Source: an uncultured Acidimicrobiales bacterium
Lineage (GTDB): Bacteria > Actinomycetota > Acidimicrobiia > Acidimicrobiales > SZUA-35
NCBI GenBank assembly: GCA_937997485.1
Contig: CALKTH010000049.1
Location: 1-64,000 of the forward strand
DNA length: 64,000 bases
Reading direction: 5' to 3'
The translations under genes and the position numbers were made by a program. How positions within the stretch are numbered: the stretch's first letter is position 1; each line of letters starts with the position of its first letter. The notes below the pieces were generated by a model. The model saw only the letters and a list, made by a program, of their open reading frames with translations, did not search any database and was not told where the DNA came from. Shown piece after piece: positions 51,277 to 60,187 of this stretch.

Positions 51277-51694
51277 TCAGTCCGTTCGTTCGATGTCGAA
51301 GCCAAGCGAGTGGGTGGCCAACGCTGCCAGCTCCAACGTCTGAGCTTCGGAGATCAGGATTCCTTGCAACACCGGAAGGAACCGAAATCCCAGACGGGCG
51401 GCGTCTCGAAGATCGACGCGCTCGTAGGCCGCACCAACGATGTCCAGCTCCGTGAGCTCGGTGCCCGGGGCAGAGACGTCACCAAGTTGCGCGTCACGAA
51501 GATCGAGATCATCGAGGACGCACCGCTCGAAGCGCACTCGCTCCAATCGGGCGGCCACGAGGCTGGAGGTGAGCACGCGGCTCCGTCGCCTCGAGCCACC
51601 CATCGATGACTTCTGGGACAGATTCGAGCCGTGCCGCGGGTCGGGGCAACCGAGGCGGCTTCGCATACGGCTCATCGACCTCGACCCAGGGCAT
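51277..51694 (-). pseudogene. Pentapeptide-repeat protein gene with a likely frameshift
   Basis: The 3' part encodes pentapeptide-type repeats (LVAARLERVRFERCVLDDLD, LRDAQLGDVSAPG, LTELDIVGAAYERVDLRDAA) and runs to the stop at 51277. A plausible N-terminus (MPWVEVDEPYAKPPRLPRPA, VIDGWLEATEP) starts at ATG 51694, six bases after CATACT, but lies in another frame. The two parts would join if one base were removed near 51580. Alternatively the downstream half starts at an internal GTG. It is divergent from a Nudix gene. Interrupted gene, sequencing error and true internal start remain open. Confidence 0.45.
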
Positions 51695-51743
51695 GCCAGC
51701 AGTATGTCGCTGCACGCACCGCACGGCGGCAGAATCGTGGACC

Positions 51744-52223
51744 GTGGCCGTCACTCACAGCGCAGGCATCGTTCTGCTCCGAACCCCGCCGAACGATCCG
51801 GATCAGCTGGAGATCCTGCTTGTCCACCCGGGCGGTCCGTTCTGGGCCAAGAAAGACCAGCACGGCTGGTCGATCCCCAAAGGCGAGTTCGATCCGGACG
51901 AAGAGGACGCCCTTGTCGCCGCTCGTCGCGAGTTCCACGAGGAGCTCGGATCGGTGTGCCCGGCCGGCGATGCCACGCCAATCCCCGCCTTCCGGGCCGG
52001 ATCGAAATGGATCCACTCGTTTGTTCTGGAGACGGCAGAGGCTGCTGCGTTCGATGCGGACGACATCACCAGCAACACCTTCGAGATGGAGTGGCCGCCG
52101 CGGTCGGGCCAGCAGCAGTCCTTCCCCGAGGTCGACCGGGCTGCCTGGTTCGACGTCGAGACAGCCGCTCACAAGCTGCACAAGGGTCAGCTGCCACTCA
52201 TCGCACACGTGCGACAGCGCTGA
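51744..52223 (+). CDS. Nudix hydrolase
   Basis: A 159-residue Nudix protein. The box is complete: GEFDPDEEDALVAARREFHE followed by ELGS. The upstream AGIVLLRTPPNDPDQLEILL and the WIHSFVLE, SFPEVDRAAWFDVETA segments place it with bacterial ADP-ribose/diadenosine-polyphosphate-type hydrolases that start with a VTHSAGIVL strand. The start is taken as GTG 51744, just before the first strand. No ribosome site is clear. Substrate uncertain. Confidence 0.87.
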   Translation: MAVTHSAGIVLLRTPPNDPDQLEILLVHPGGPFWAKKDQHGWSIPKGEFDPDEEDALVAARREFHEELGSVCPAGDATPIPAFRAGSKWIHSFVLETAEAAAFDADDITSNTFEMEWPPRSGQQQSFPEVDRAAWFDVETAAHKLHKGQLPLIAHVRQR

Positions 52224-52334
52224 GTGCTGTTCTCATCGACTCTCACTGCAGGATGGATCACTGACCGAGACGACGGCGAACTGCAATGCCTTCGACATGG
52301 TCGACGTTCGGGTCCGTGATTACCATCGCCTTCA

Positions 52335-52763
52335 ATGCATCTTGAACTCGGTCCGCTCCCAGCGGGCGACGTGCAGCAGTGGTCTCGCTTCGCTCGACGT
52401 GTGGTGTGCGAACTCCGCACCGATCCTGCGGATCTCGAGGGCATTGCCACGGCCGATCTACTCAGCGGCTGGACCACCATGATCGATCGGTGGGAACACG
52501 ACGCCGCCATGGGTGCTCCTGAGTTCCGGTGGAGCGGCGATGTCGACGTCGAGAAGGCGGAGTACCTCCTCCACGGTCTGGATCGCATCGTGCACTCATC
52601 GTCGGTGCAGGCGCGGCTCTCCGCCGAGGATCACGCCCGACACACCGGGTTTACCATGCACCTCGTGCAGTCGTTCGTCGACGGACTCAGCGCCGAGGGA
52701 CGGTGCCATCAGCACTACGTCGACCAGGTGCGGGGCTCGATGGGCGCCCAGCTCGATCACTAG
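52335..52763 (+). CDS. Hypothetical helical protein
   Basis: A 142-residue cytoplasmic protein, mostly helical and acidic (WSRFARRVVCELRTDPADLE, EKAEYLLHGLDRIVHS, HTGFTMHLVQSFVDGLSAE). It resembles the small DUF2017-like actinobacterial proteins only in general character, and I do not assign a family. TACCAT lies eight bases before the ATG. It is 50 bp upstream of the tandem GNAT gene and may be cotranscribed. Confidence 0.6.
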   Translation: MHLELGPLPAGDVQQWSRFARRVVCELRTDPADLEGIATADLLSGWTTMIDRWEHDAAMGAPEFRWSGDVDVEKAEYLLHGLDRIVHSSSVQARLSAEDHARHTGFTMHLVQSFVDGLSAEGRCHQHYVDQVRGSMGAQLDH

Positions 52764-52813
52764 CGAACGAAATCCCAACGCCTGATGAGGCTGGCTCCGG
52801 CAGACTGACAGGC

Positions 52814-53857
52814 ATGTCCTTTCAGCCGATTGAGACCGAGCGCATGGTCCTGCGACCCGTGCGGGCGAGTGACGCAGCGCCGCTGGCGGACCGACGCAGC
52901 CACCCAGAGGTGGCGGCATTGCAGAGTTGGGAACCTCCCTTCCCGCTGGAGCGCGCCACGGCGATGATCGAGAACATGCTGCGCGAGCAGGATCTCGTCG
53001 ACGAGGCGTGGTGGATGCTCACAGTCGAGAACCGTGCGGACGGAGCCGTCATGGGTGACCTCGCGATCCATCCCACCTTCGGGTTGCGCTCCATCGAGAT
53101 CGGCTACACGTTCCATCCGGACTATTGGGGACACGGGTACGCGGTGGAGGCGGTTGATGCCCTGGTCGATCGACTGTTCGAACGGCCAGAGGTGAGCAGA
53201 CTGAGTGCCATGCTCCATCCCGACAACACGGCGTCCGAACGGGTCCTCGAGCGCACCGGCTTCCAGTACGAGGGGCGGACCAAGCTCTCGTACTGGGTCG
53301 GCGACGACAACAGCGACGACCTGCTCTACGGGATGACCCGCGAGATGCGAGCGGGTTGGCTGCAACGACCTCGCGAGCCAGCCGATCAGGTGCGCCTGGT
53401 CGAGATCGATCGCCAGAACAACCGCTCAGTCGAGGATCTCAAGACCCATCATTCGCAGGAGGGTCTGGTCGCTCCGACGTTGCACTCGTTCAGCGACGCG
53501 CTGTTTGCGATCCTCGATCCCACGACGACGTTTGAGGTGTGGATGCGAGGCATCGAAGCCGACGGTGAGATGGCCGGCTTCGTGATGGTGGCGTTCCCGG
53601 AGCCTTCGGCCGAAGGCGAGATCGGCGAGCCCTACCTCTGGCGTCTCCTCGTCGATCGTCGCCATCAGCGCCGTGGCCTCGGAACCCGGGCCGTGGATCT
53701 GGTGGCTGATGAATGTCGAGCCCGGGGAGCAGCGTCGCTCCGCGTTTCGTACGTGGAAGAACGAGGCGGCCCCGGCCCCCTGTATCTCGGCCTTGGCTTC
53801 GAACCGACGGGTGTGATCGACGACGGCGAAACCGAGGCTCGCCTCCCACTCAGCTAG
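52814..53857 (+). CDS. Tandem-domain GNAT acetyltransferase
   Basis: A 347-residue protein with two GNAT folds. Domain 1 (about 1-175) is of the RimJ/RimL type: IETERMVLRPVRASDAAPL, GDLAIHPTFGLRSIEIGYTF, YWGHGYAVEAVDALVD and NTASERVLERTGFQYEG. Domain 2 (about 180-347) has EPYLWRLLVDRRHQRRGLGT (acetyl-CoA loop R-R-G-L-G-T) and GPLYLGLGFEPTG. The two domains resemble different GNAT branches, implying two substrates or one regulatory domain. ATG 52814 directly precedes the first strand. Substrates unknown. Confidence 0.88.
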   Translation: MSFQPIETERMVLRPVRASDAAPLADRRSHPEVAALQSWEPPFPLERATAMIENMLREQDLVDEAWWMLTVENRADGAVMGDLAIHPTFGLRSIEIGYTFHPDYWGHGYAVEAVDALVDRLFERPEVSRLSAMLHPDNTASERVLERTGFQYEGRTKLSYWVGDDNSDDLLYGMTREMRAGWLQRPREPADQVRLVEIDRQNNRSVEDLKTHHSQEGLVAPTLHSFSDALFAILDPTTTFEVWMRGIEADGEMAGFVMVAFPEPSAEGEIGEPYLWRLLVDRRHQRRGLGTRAVDLVADECRARGAASLRVSYVEERGGPGPLYLGLGFEPTGVIDDGETEARLPLS

Positions 53858-53870
53858 CACTGCGGGGCAC

Positions 53871-53876
53871 TACAGT
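53871..53876 (+). promoter_or_regulatory. -10 element of purK-upp
   Basis: TACAGT, six bases (CGCACC), then the GTG start of purK at 53883. Confidence 0.6.
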
Positions 53877-53882
53877 CGCACC

Positions 53883-55025
53883 GTGTCCAGCGACCTCCCC
53901 GTTCTGTATCCCCTCGGCATCATCGGTGCGGGCCAGATCGCTCGTATGACCCACCTTGCGTGCCTGAAGCTCGGCATCACACCTCGGCTGATGGCCGAGG
54001 CTGGCGATGACTCCGCAGCGCTCGTGGCTCCCGATGCGGTCTACGGCCATCCCGATGCGCTCTCGGCCTTCGCCGAATCGTGCGGCGTTCTCACGCTGGA
54101 GCATGAGCGGATCGACATCGGCCTCCTTGAACGTTTGGAAGAGTCGGGGGTGATCATCCGGCCCGGCACCACCACCCTCCGGGCCTCCTTCGACAAGATC
54201 CACCAGCGTCGCGTGCTGCTGAACCGGAGTTACCCCGTCCCGGTCTTCGCCGAGCTTCGGGGACCCGACGATCTGATGGACTTCACCGGCGTGTTCGACT
54301 GGCCGGTGGTCATCAAGGCCGCTCGCGCCAGCCGGCGGGAAGAGCGCAGCGTCTGGATCGTCGAGACGCAAGAGCAGGCCATGCGAGTCATGTCGGAGCA
54401 GTCGCACCGCCAGCTCATGGCCGAGAGCTTCCAGCACATCGTGAAAGAGCTCGTCGTTCTCGTGGTGCGGCGGCCTGGCGGGCACGCCCGCTGCTACCCC
54501 GTCACGGAGATCCTCCACACCGATGGTGCCGTTCGAGAGGTTCGCTCTCCCGCCGAGATCGGCCCGAAGATCGCGGCCGAAGCAAAGGATCTGGCAATGC
54601 GACTGGCTGATGAGCTGGACGCCGTCGGCGTGCTTGCGGTGGAGCTCTTCCTCACGAACGAGGGTCTGATCATCAACGAGGTCGCCGCCCGCCCCCACAA
54701 TGCGGGGCACGTGACAATCGAGGGCTCGCCCACCTCACAATTCGAGAACCACGTACGGGGCGTGCTCGATCTCCCACTCGGCCCAACGTGGGCCAACGCT
54801 CCGGCGACGGTCACCGTCAACGTGATCGGCAACTACGAGGGCACCGATCCCGCCGATCACCTCGCCGACGCCCTGGCGGTGGAGGGCGTGCACGTGCACC
54901 TCTACGGGAAGAGCCCGGGCCGTGGGGTCAAACTCGGCCACGTCACCGCCATGGGCGATGACATCGAACAAGCTCGAGACATGGCTCGCCGAGCCGAAGC
55001 CGCATTGATGGGGAAGCGTCCATGA
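53883..55025 (+). CDS. purK: N5-carboxyaminoimidazole ribonucleotide synthase
   Basis: A 380-residue ATP-grasp enzyme that carboxylates AIR with bicarbonate in purine synthesis. The N-terminal loop is LGIIGAGQIARMTHLACLKL, and ATP-grasp elements follow (FDWPVVIKAARASRREERSV, MAESFQHIVKELVVLVVRR). EVAARPHNAGHVTIEGSPTS is the PurK-specific active-site segment, and FENHVRGVLDLPLG follows. The GTG start has a leaderless promoter. It overlaps upp by 4 bp, an unusual pairing of purine synthesis with uracil salvage; purE is not in the window. Confidence 0.95.
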   Translation: MSSDLPVLYPLGIIGAGQIARMTHLACLKLGITPRLMAEAGDDSAALVAPDAVYGHPDALSAFAESCGVLTLEHERIDIGLLERLEESGVIIRPGTTTLRASFDKIHQRRVLLNRSYPVPVFAELRGPDDLMDFTGVFDWPVVIKAARASRREERSVWIVETQEQAMRVMSEQSHRQLMAESFQHIVKELVVLVVRRPGGHARCYPVTEILHTDGAVREVRSPAEIGPKIAAEAKDLAMRLADELDAVGVLAVELFLTNEGLIINEVAARPHNAGHVTIEGSPTSQFENHVRGVLDLPLGPTWANAPATVTVNVIGNYEGTDPADHLADALAVEGVHVHLYGKSPGRGVKLGHVTAMGDDIEQARDMARRAEAALMGKRP

Positions 55026-55672
55026 GTTCCACACCCGCCAGTTCACCCGTGCTCAACGTGATCGATCACCCATTGGTCGACCACAAGATCACCCTGCTCC
55101 GCAACGTCGACACCGGACCTGGCGACTTCCGGGCGCTCTGCCAGGAAGTCACGCTGCTCACGGCCTACGAGGCACTGCGCGATCTCCCGACCGAACGAGT
55201 CGAGGTGGAGACGCCGATCACCACCACGGAGGCGTCCCAACTTGCCGGCCACGCACCCGTGGTCGTTGGCATCCTCCGGGCCGGGCTGATCATGGTCGAG
55301 GCCATCCTCACGCTGATCCCCAACGCTCGAGTCGGTCACCTCGGCCTGTTCCGAGACCCAGAGACCCATCAGCCCGTCGAGTACTACAAGAAGTTCCCTG
55401 ACGACATCGCCCAGCGCGAAGTGATTCTCGTGGATCCCATGCTTGCCACCGGCGGAAGCACGGTCGCTGCCATCGACGCCGTCAAGGCTGCAGGCGCGGA
55501 CAACATCCGCTTTCTTGCCATCATCGGCTGCCCCGAGGGAGTGGCTGCTGTGCAAGCGGCTCACCCGGACGTGCCGATCACCGTGGCCGCACTCGATGAG
55601 AAGCTCAACGACCACGCCTACATCGTCCCCGGACTAGGCGACGCCGGCGACCGCATCTATGGCACGAAATGA
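55022..55672 (+). CDS. upp: Uracil phosphoribosyltransferase
   Basis: A 216-residue enzyme converting uracil and PRPP to UMP. Family segments are NVIDHPLVDHKITLLRNVDT, VVGILRAGLIMVEAILTLIP and the PRPP loop VILVDPMLATGGSTVAAIDA. YIVPGLGDAGDRIYGTK is the normal C-terminus. It overlaps purK by 4 bp (ATGA). The last codons (ATGGCACGAAATGAC, including TGA) are repeated three more times in imperfect form immediately downstream. It begins the pyrimidine salvage set upp-cdd-deoA. Confidence 0.96.
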   Translation: MSSTPASSPVLNVIDHPLVDHKITLLRNVDTGPGDFRALCQEVTLLTAYEALRDLPTERVEVETPITTTEASQLAGHAPVVVGILRAGLIMVEAILTLIPNARVGHLGLFRDPETHQPVEYYKKFPDDIAQREVILVDPMLATGGSTVAAIDAVKAAGADNIRFLAIIGCPEGVAAVQAAHPDVPITVAALDEKLNDHAYIVPGLGDAGDRIYGTK

Positions 55673-55718
55673 CATGGCACAAGAATGACATGGCACGAAA
55701 TGACATGGCACCAATGAC
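55659..55718. repeat. Imperfect tandem repeat of the upp 3' end
   Basis: Four units of ATGGCACGAAATGAC with small changes: 55659-55673 (spanning the upp stop), 55674-55689, 55690-55704 and 55705-55718. More degenerate echoes (ATGGGACGAACTGAC at about 55749) follow. It is richer in A/T than its surroundings. Confidence 0.85.
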
Positions 55719-55787
55719 CAGGCTCAAAACGACGTGTAGCGAGACGCACATGGGACGAACTGACATGCCACAACGTGGGCTGAAGCC

Positions 55788-56192
55788 ATGAGCACGCCGA
55801 GCGAGATTCCCTGGGATGACTTGCGAGCGGCGGCCGTCGAAGCCACGACCCGGGCCTATGCCCCCTACTCCAACTTCCACGTCGGTGCCGCCGGTCTGGT
55901 GGACGACGGCCGCATCATCACCGGCTGCAACGTGGAGAACGTCTCCTACGGCCTGGGGCTCTGCGCTGAGTGCGGGCTCGTGTCGGCGCTTCACGCGACC
56001 GGCGGTGGCCGCCTCGTCGCTGTTGTGACCGTGTCCGGCTCGGGCGCTCCGGTGGTCCCATGCGGTCGTTGCCGCCAACTGCTCCTCGAACAGGGCGGTC
56101 CCGAATGCCTCGTGGATGGCGACGGCACCATTCGCACGGTCGCCGAACTCCTCCCTGGCGGCTTCGACACCGACCGTCTCGCCGAAGGTTGA
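55788..56192 (+). CDS. cdd: Cytidine deaminase
   Basis: A 134-residue zinc enzyme deaminating cytidine and deoxycytidine. AYAPYSNFHVGAAGLVDDG, the zinc-binding GCNVENVSYGLGLCAEC (C-A-E; usual HAE/CAE) and PCGRCRQLLLEQG (C-G-x-C) are all visible. The length is normal for the small tetrameric class. It follows upp after 115 bp of repeats and spacer, and precedes deoA by 10 bp. It supplies uridine for the phosphorylase. Confidence 0.95.
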   Translation: MSTPSEIPWDDLRAAAVEATTRAYAPYSNFHVGAAGLVDDGRIITGCNVENVSYGLGLCAECGLVSALHATGGGRLVAVVTVSGSGAPVVPCGRCRQLLLEQGGPECLVDGDGTIRTVAELLPGGFDTDRLAEG

Positions 56193-56202
56193 ACCCATTG
56201 CC

Positions 56203-57531
56203 ATGACCACTGCTTCCTCACCAAAGCCCTCCTCGACGAAACACTGGGACGCCGTCTCGGTGATCATCGCCAAGCGGGACGGCGAGGTGCTTCCCGATGA
56301 CGCCATCCGCTGGTTCATCAACGCCTACACCGAGGGCACCGTGGCCGACGAGCAAGCCTCGGCTCTGGCGATGGCTGTGTTTTTGAACGGTCTCACCCCA
56401 CCGGAGTTGGCGACGTGGACCGAGGCCATGATCGACACCGGCGATCGCGTCGATCACTCAGCGCTCGGCCGCATCACGGTCGACAAGCACTCGACCGGAG
56501 GTGTGGGCGACAAGGTCTCGCTCATCCTCTGCCCGCTGGTTGCGGCATGCAGCCGCGAACTCGCCGTGCCGCAGTTGGCCGGACGGGGACTCGGTCACAC
56601 CGGCGGCACGATCGACAAGATGGAGTCCATCCCCGGCTGGCGGCCTGAGCTCACCGCGGCCGAGATGAAGGCGATGCTGCTCGACGTCGGGGCGATGATC
56701 GCCTCGGCCAGCGGCAACATCGCCCCGGCCGACAAGAAGCTCTACGCCCTTCGAGACACCACCGGCACCGTTGCTTCCATTCCCCTGATCGCGTCGTCGA
56801 TCATGAGCAAGAAGATCGCCGGCGGTACCCAGAACCTCGTGCTCGACGTGAAGATTGGGCGTGGTGCGTTCATGACCAACGTGGGGCAGGCTCGTGAGCT
56901 GGCCGAGACGATGGTTGGCATCGGACAGCGGGCGGGAGTGAAGACCGTGGCGCTGCTCACTCGCATGGATCAGCCGCTTGGTTCGATGATCGGCAACACC
57001 GTTGAGGTCAACGAGTCCATCGAGTTGCTCGAGGGCGGCGACATCGCTCCTCGCTCACAGGACTTGGCCGATGTCACCCTCGCACTGGCCGTCGAGATGC
57101 TCGACATGGCCGGCATCGACGCCGACCCAGCCGCCGTGCTCGCAAGCGGTGCTGCGCTGCCGGTGTGGGAAGGCATGGTGGCGGCCCAAGGGGGCGACCT
57201 CTCCGCTCCTCGCCCCGTTGCCGCTCACGAACAGATCGTGGAGGCACCGAGCGACGGGTACCTGGCCGACTACCGAGCCCTCGACTTCGGTATCGCTGCT
57301 GTGCGACTCGGCGCGGGGCGGGCCCGCAAGGGTGACGACATCAGCTTCGGTGCCGGTATCGAGCTGCTGGTCAAGCCAGGCTCGCCGGTGAGCGCCGGTC
57401 AGCCGATCCTTCGCCTCATGTCCGATGATGCGTCGACGTTCGAGGTGGCGGCCGACGTCTTGGCTGACGCCACCACCATCGCACCCGAGCCGAGCGAGAT
57501 CCCCGACCCGGTCATCGAACGAATCTCCTAG
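56203..57531 (+). CDS. deoA: Thymidine/pyrimidine-nucleoside phosphorylase
   Basis: A 442-residue enzyme splitting pyrimidine nucleosides with phosphate. The signature is GRGLGHTGGTIDKMESIPGW, and DKHSTGGVGDKVSLILCPLV provides the phosphate loop. TLALAVEMLDMAGI and the C-terminal barrel-sandwich hybrid domain follow. The thymidine and general pyrimidine subclasses cannot be separated by eye. The start at 56203 (MTTASSPKPSS) gives a normal N-terminus; the open frame begins inside cdd. The stop is 3 bp from the end of the convergent add gene. Confidence 0.93.
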   Translation: MTTASSPKPSSTKHWDAVSVIIAKRDGEVLPDDAIRWFINAYTEGTVADEQASALAMAVFLNGLTPPELATWTEAMIDTGDRVDHSALGRITVDKHSTGGVGDKVSLILCPLVAACSRELAVPQLAGRGLGHTGGTIDKMESIPGWRPELTAAEMKAMLLDVGAMIASASGNIAPADKKLYALRDTTGTVASIPLIASSIMSKKIAGGTQNLVLDVKIGRGAFMTNVGQARELAETMVGIGQRAGVKTVALLTRMDQPLGSMIGNTVEVNESIELLEGGDIAPRSQDLADVTLALAVEMLDMAGIDADPAAVLASGAALPVWEGMVAAQGGDLSAPRPVAAHEQIVEAPSDGYLADYRALDFGIAAVRLGAGRARKGDDISFGAGIELLVKPGSPVSAGQPILRLMSDDASTFEVAADVLADATTIAPEPSEIPDPVIERIS

Positions 57532-57534
57532 TCG

Positions 57535-58614
57535 CTAGAGGTTGGCGTCTCGGAGGCTGGCGAAACGGGGCTTGATGATCTCGTTGATGATCCGCAGCCG
57601 CTGTTCGAAGGGCCAGAACGCCGACTTCATGGCGTTGAGGGTGAGCCACTCCATATCGCCCAACCCGTAGCCGAAGGCGTCGTGAAGCTTGATGAACTCG
57701 TCACTGAGCGTGACGTTGCTCATCAATCGGTTGTCGGTGTTGACCGTGACCCGGAAGCGGAGCTTGCGGAGCGTGCCGATGGGGTGCGTTTCGATGGATG
57801 CTGCCGCGCCAGTGTTGACGTTGGAGGTCGGGCACATCTCGAGCGGCACCCGGGTGTCACGCACGTACGACGCAAGCCGGCCGAGCGTGGCCTTGCCGTC
57901 AGCGTCGATCTCGATGTCGTCCATGATTCGCACGCCATGACCAAGGCGCTCGGCACCGCAATAGCTGAGCGCCTCATGGATCGACGGCAGACCAAAGGCC
58001 TCGCCCGCGTGGATCGTGATGTGGAAATTCTCCCGCAGGCAGTACTGAAACGCATCGAGATGGCGAGTGGGAGGGAAGCCCGCTTCGGGGCCGGCGATGT
58101 CGAAGCCAACCACGCCAGCATCGCGGTGACGGACGGCCAGCTCGGCGATGTCTCGAGAACGGGCCAGCTGGCGCATGGCGGAGCAGAGAATGCCAACAGT
58201 GATGTCCGTTCCCTCCGCCCCCGAACGCACTCCTCGCAGCACCGCCTCGACAACCTCGTCGAGCGACAAGCCCGCTTCCATGTGCTGCTCAGGCGCGAAG
58301 CGGAGCTCGGCGTAGACCACGCCGTCGGCAGCCAGGTCCTCGACAGCTTCGTGAGCCGCCCGTTCGAGGGCATCGGCATGCTGGGTGACACCCACCGTGT
58401 GAGCGAAGGTCTCGAGATACAACTCGAGCTTGTTGCGGTCGGCGCCCCGCCGCACCCACGCCGCAAGATCGGCCTCGTCCGTCGTGGGGAGTCCGTCGTA
58501 TCCGAACTCCTGGGCAAGGTCGATCACGGTCTGCGGGCGCATGCCACCATCGAGATGATCGTGAAGTAGAACCTTGGGAGCTTGCCGGATGTGCTCATGT
58601 GTTACTTCAGCCAT
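57535..58614 (-). CDS. add: Adenosine deaminase
   Basis: A 359-residue zinc hydrolase converting adenosine to inosine. Zinc and catalytic motifs are [12 protein letters not shown] (H-x-H), [13 protein letters not shown] (His and Glu), ERLGHGVRI (His) and [12 protein letters not shown] (Asp). [11 protein letters not shown] and [12 protein letters not shown] also fit. Slightly unusual: the N-terminal motif is HDHLDG instead of HxHLDG with K. TAACCT lies five bases before the ATG. It is convergent with deoA with almost no gap, and its 5' end is divergent from the HAD gene. Confidence 0.95.
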   Translation of the reverse strand: MAEVTHEHIRQAPKVLLHDHLDGGMRPQTVIDLAQEFGYDGLPTTDEADLAAWVRRGADRNKLELYLETFAHTVGVTQHADALERAAHEAVEDLAADGVVYAELRFAPEQHMEAGLSLDEVVEAVLRGVRSGAEGTDITVGILCSAMRQLARSRDIAELAVRHRDAGVVGFDIAGPEAGFPPTRHLDAFQYCLRENFHITIHAGEAFGLPSIHEALSYCGAERLGHGVRIMDDIEIDADGKATLGRLASYVRDTRVPLEMCPTSNVNTGAAASIETHPIGTLRKLRFRVTVNTDNRLMSNVTLSDEFIKLHDAFGYGLGDMEWLTLNAMKSAFWPFEQRLRIINEIIKPRFASLRDANL

Positions 58615-58625
58615 GCCGAAGGTTA

Positions 58626-59354
58626 ATGCCTGTGACTGATCCTGATTCTGCGTTCGAGGGCATTTCTGTCCTGGGCTTCGATGCCGACGACACGCTCTGG
58701 CACTCCGAGAGCTATTTCGTCGTGACCGAGGAGCGGTTTCGCGCCCTACTTGCCCCGTGGTGCGCCGCAGACGAGGTCGGGAGTCGGCTGCTCGACCGGG
58801 AACGGGAGAACCTGCGCGTCTTCGGCTACGGCATCAAGGGCTTCACGCTCTCCATGATCGAAACCGCGATCGAAGCCAGCGAGGGAGCGATTCCTTCCGC
58901 TGCCATCGAGCAGATCATTCGGTGGGGCAAGGAAATGCTCAGCCATCCCGTGGAGTTGTTGCCCGGCGTCCGAGAGACGCTCGAGTCACTGCGGCCGCAC
59001 TATCGGCTTGCGCTGATCACCAAGGGAGACCTCTTCCACCAGGAATCCAAGATCGCCGAGAGCGGATTGGCTGACCTGTTCGAATCCGTCGACGTGCTGG
59101 CCGAGAAAGACGCTGTCTCTTATCAACGAGCCATCGACAGCATCGGCGTGGTGGCGAGTGAGTTCTGCATGATCGGTAACTCGGTTCGCTCCGACGTGCT
59201 TCCGATCATCGAACTCGGCGGTCGAGCCGTTCACATTCCCTACCAGCACACGTGGGATCACGAGGTCGTCGCCGCTCCCACGAACGGCGAGCCAACCCCC
59301 TGGATCGAGCTGGCGCGTATCGGCGACCTACCCGCTGCCCTCCGCTCGCCATGA
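58626..59354 (+). CDS. HAD-superfamily hydrolase
   Basis: A 242-residue phosphatase-type HAD protein. Motif I is [13 protein letters not shown] (nucleophile Asp, D-x-D-x-T), motif II is LALITKGD, a Lys follows in [10 protein letters not shown], and motif IV lies in [16 protein letters not shown] helical cap is inserted after motif I. The start at ATG 58626 lies 11 bp from the divergent add start. It overlaps the ABC ATPase gene by 4 bp (ATGA), so it is part of an exporter operon, though its substrate is unknown. Confidence 0.87.
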   Translation: MPVTDPDSAFEGISVLGFDADDTLWHSESYFVVTEERFRALLAPWCAADEVGSRLLDRERENLRVFGYGIKGFTLSMIETAIEASEGAIPSAAIEQIIRWGKEMLSHPVELLPGVRETLESLRPHYRLALITKGDLFHQESKIAESGLADLFESVDVLAEKDAVSYQRAIDSIGVVASEFCMIGNSVRSDVLPIIELGGRAVHIPYQHTWDHEVVAAPTNGEPTPWIELARIGDLPAALRSP

Positions 59355-60187
59355 GTCAGGAGACTGCGGTCGAACTGCACGACCTCCAGAAGTCATTCGG
59401 GCAGAAGGTCGCTGTTGATCACCTTCAACTCGTCGTTCCCAAAGGCACGTTCTTCGGACTGGTTGGCCCGAACGGAGCGGGCAAGTCCACGACGTTGAAG
59501 ATCGCCACTGGCTTGCTCCGCCCTGATGCAGGCCGGGCCGTCGTCGACGGCGTCGACGTCTGGACCGATCCAGCCGAGGTCAAGCGTCGCATCGGCGTCG
59601 TACCAGAGGATCTCCGTCTCTTCGAACGGCTCACCGGGCGGGAACTCCTGCGCTACGTCGGGCTTCTGCGCGGCCTCGATCGCAGCGAGGCCAAACATCG
59701 GGCCGAAGAGCTTCTCCGTTTCCTCGATCTTGAAGAAGCGGCGAATCGACTCGTCATCGACTACTCAGCAGGGATGCGGAAGAAGACGGCCCTCGGCGCC
59801 GCCGTCCTCCACCGTCCGAAGGTGCTGTTCCTCGATGAACCGTTCGAGTCCGTCGATCCACTCTCGGTTCGGGTCCTGCGCGATCTCCTCGAGCAGCTCG
59901 TGGCCGGCGGTGCGACGGTGGTGTTCTCCAGCCATGTGATGGAGGTGGTGGAACGGTTGTGTGATCACGTCGCCATCGTTCACGCCGGCAAGGTGGTTGC
60001 TTCCGGTGAGACCGCAGCGTTGTGCGATGGTCGCCGCTTGGAGGACGTCTTCGTCGATGTCGTCGGGGCTCGTCCGGATCGTCGAGAACTCGACTGGCTC
60101 GCCACCCCCGCAGCACCCGACCCCGAGGCGTCGGCGTCAACCAGCCCACCATCGCCATCGGCAGCACCAGCCCCCACAGCCTCGTGA
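59351..60187 (+). CDS. ABC transporter ATPase
   Basis: A 278-residue ATPase. Walker A is GLVGPNGAGKSTT (about 36-48), the signature loop is IDYSAGMRKKTALGAAV (S-A-G-M in place of LSGGQ), Walker B is KVLFLDEPFESVDP, and the switch His is in VVFSSHVMEVVE. The C-terminal 40 residues are Pro/Ala/Ser-rich. It belongs to the CcmA/YadG-like export group. The stop overlaps the permease start (GTGA), so it pairs with that membrane protein. Substrate unknown. Confidence 0.92.
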   Translation: MSQETAVELHDLQKSFGQKVAVDHLQLVVPKGTFFGLVGPNGAGKSTTLKIATGLLRPDAGRAVVDGVDVWTDPAEVKRRIGVVPEDLRLFERLTGRELLRYVGLLRGLDRSEAKHRAEELLRFLDLEEAANRLVIDYSAGMRKKTALGAAVLHRPKVLFLDEPFESVDPLSVRVLRDLLEQLVAGGATVVFSSHVMEVVERLCDHVAIVHAGKVVASGETAALCDGRRLEDVFVDVVGARPDRRELDWLATPAAPDPEASASTSPPSPSAAPAPTAS

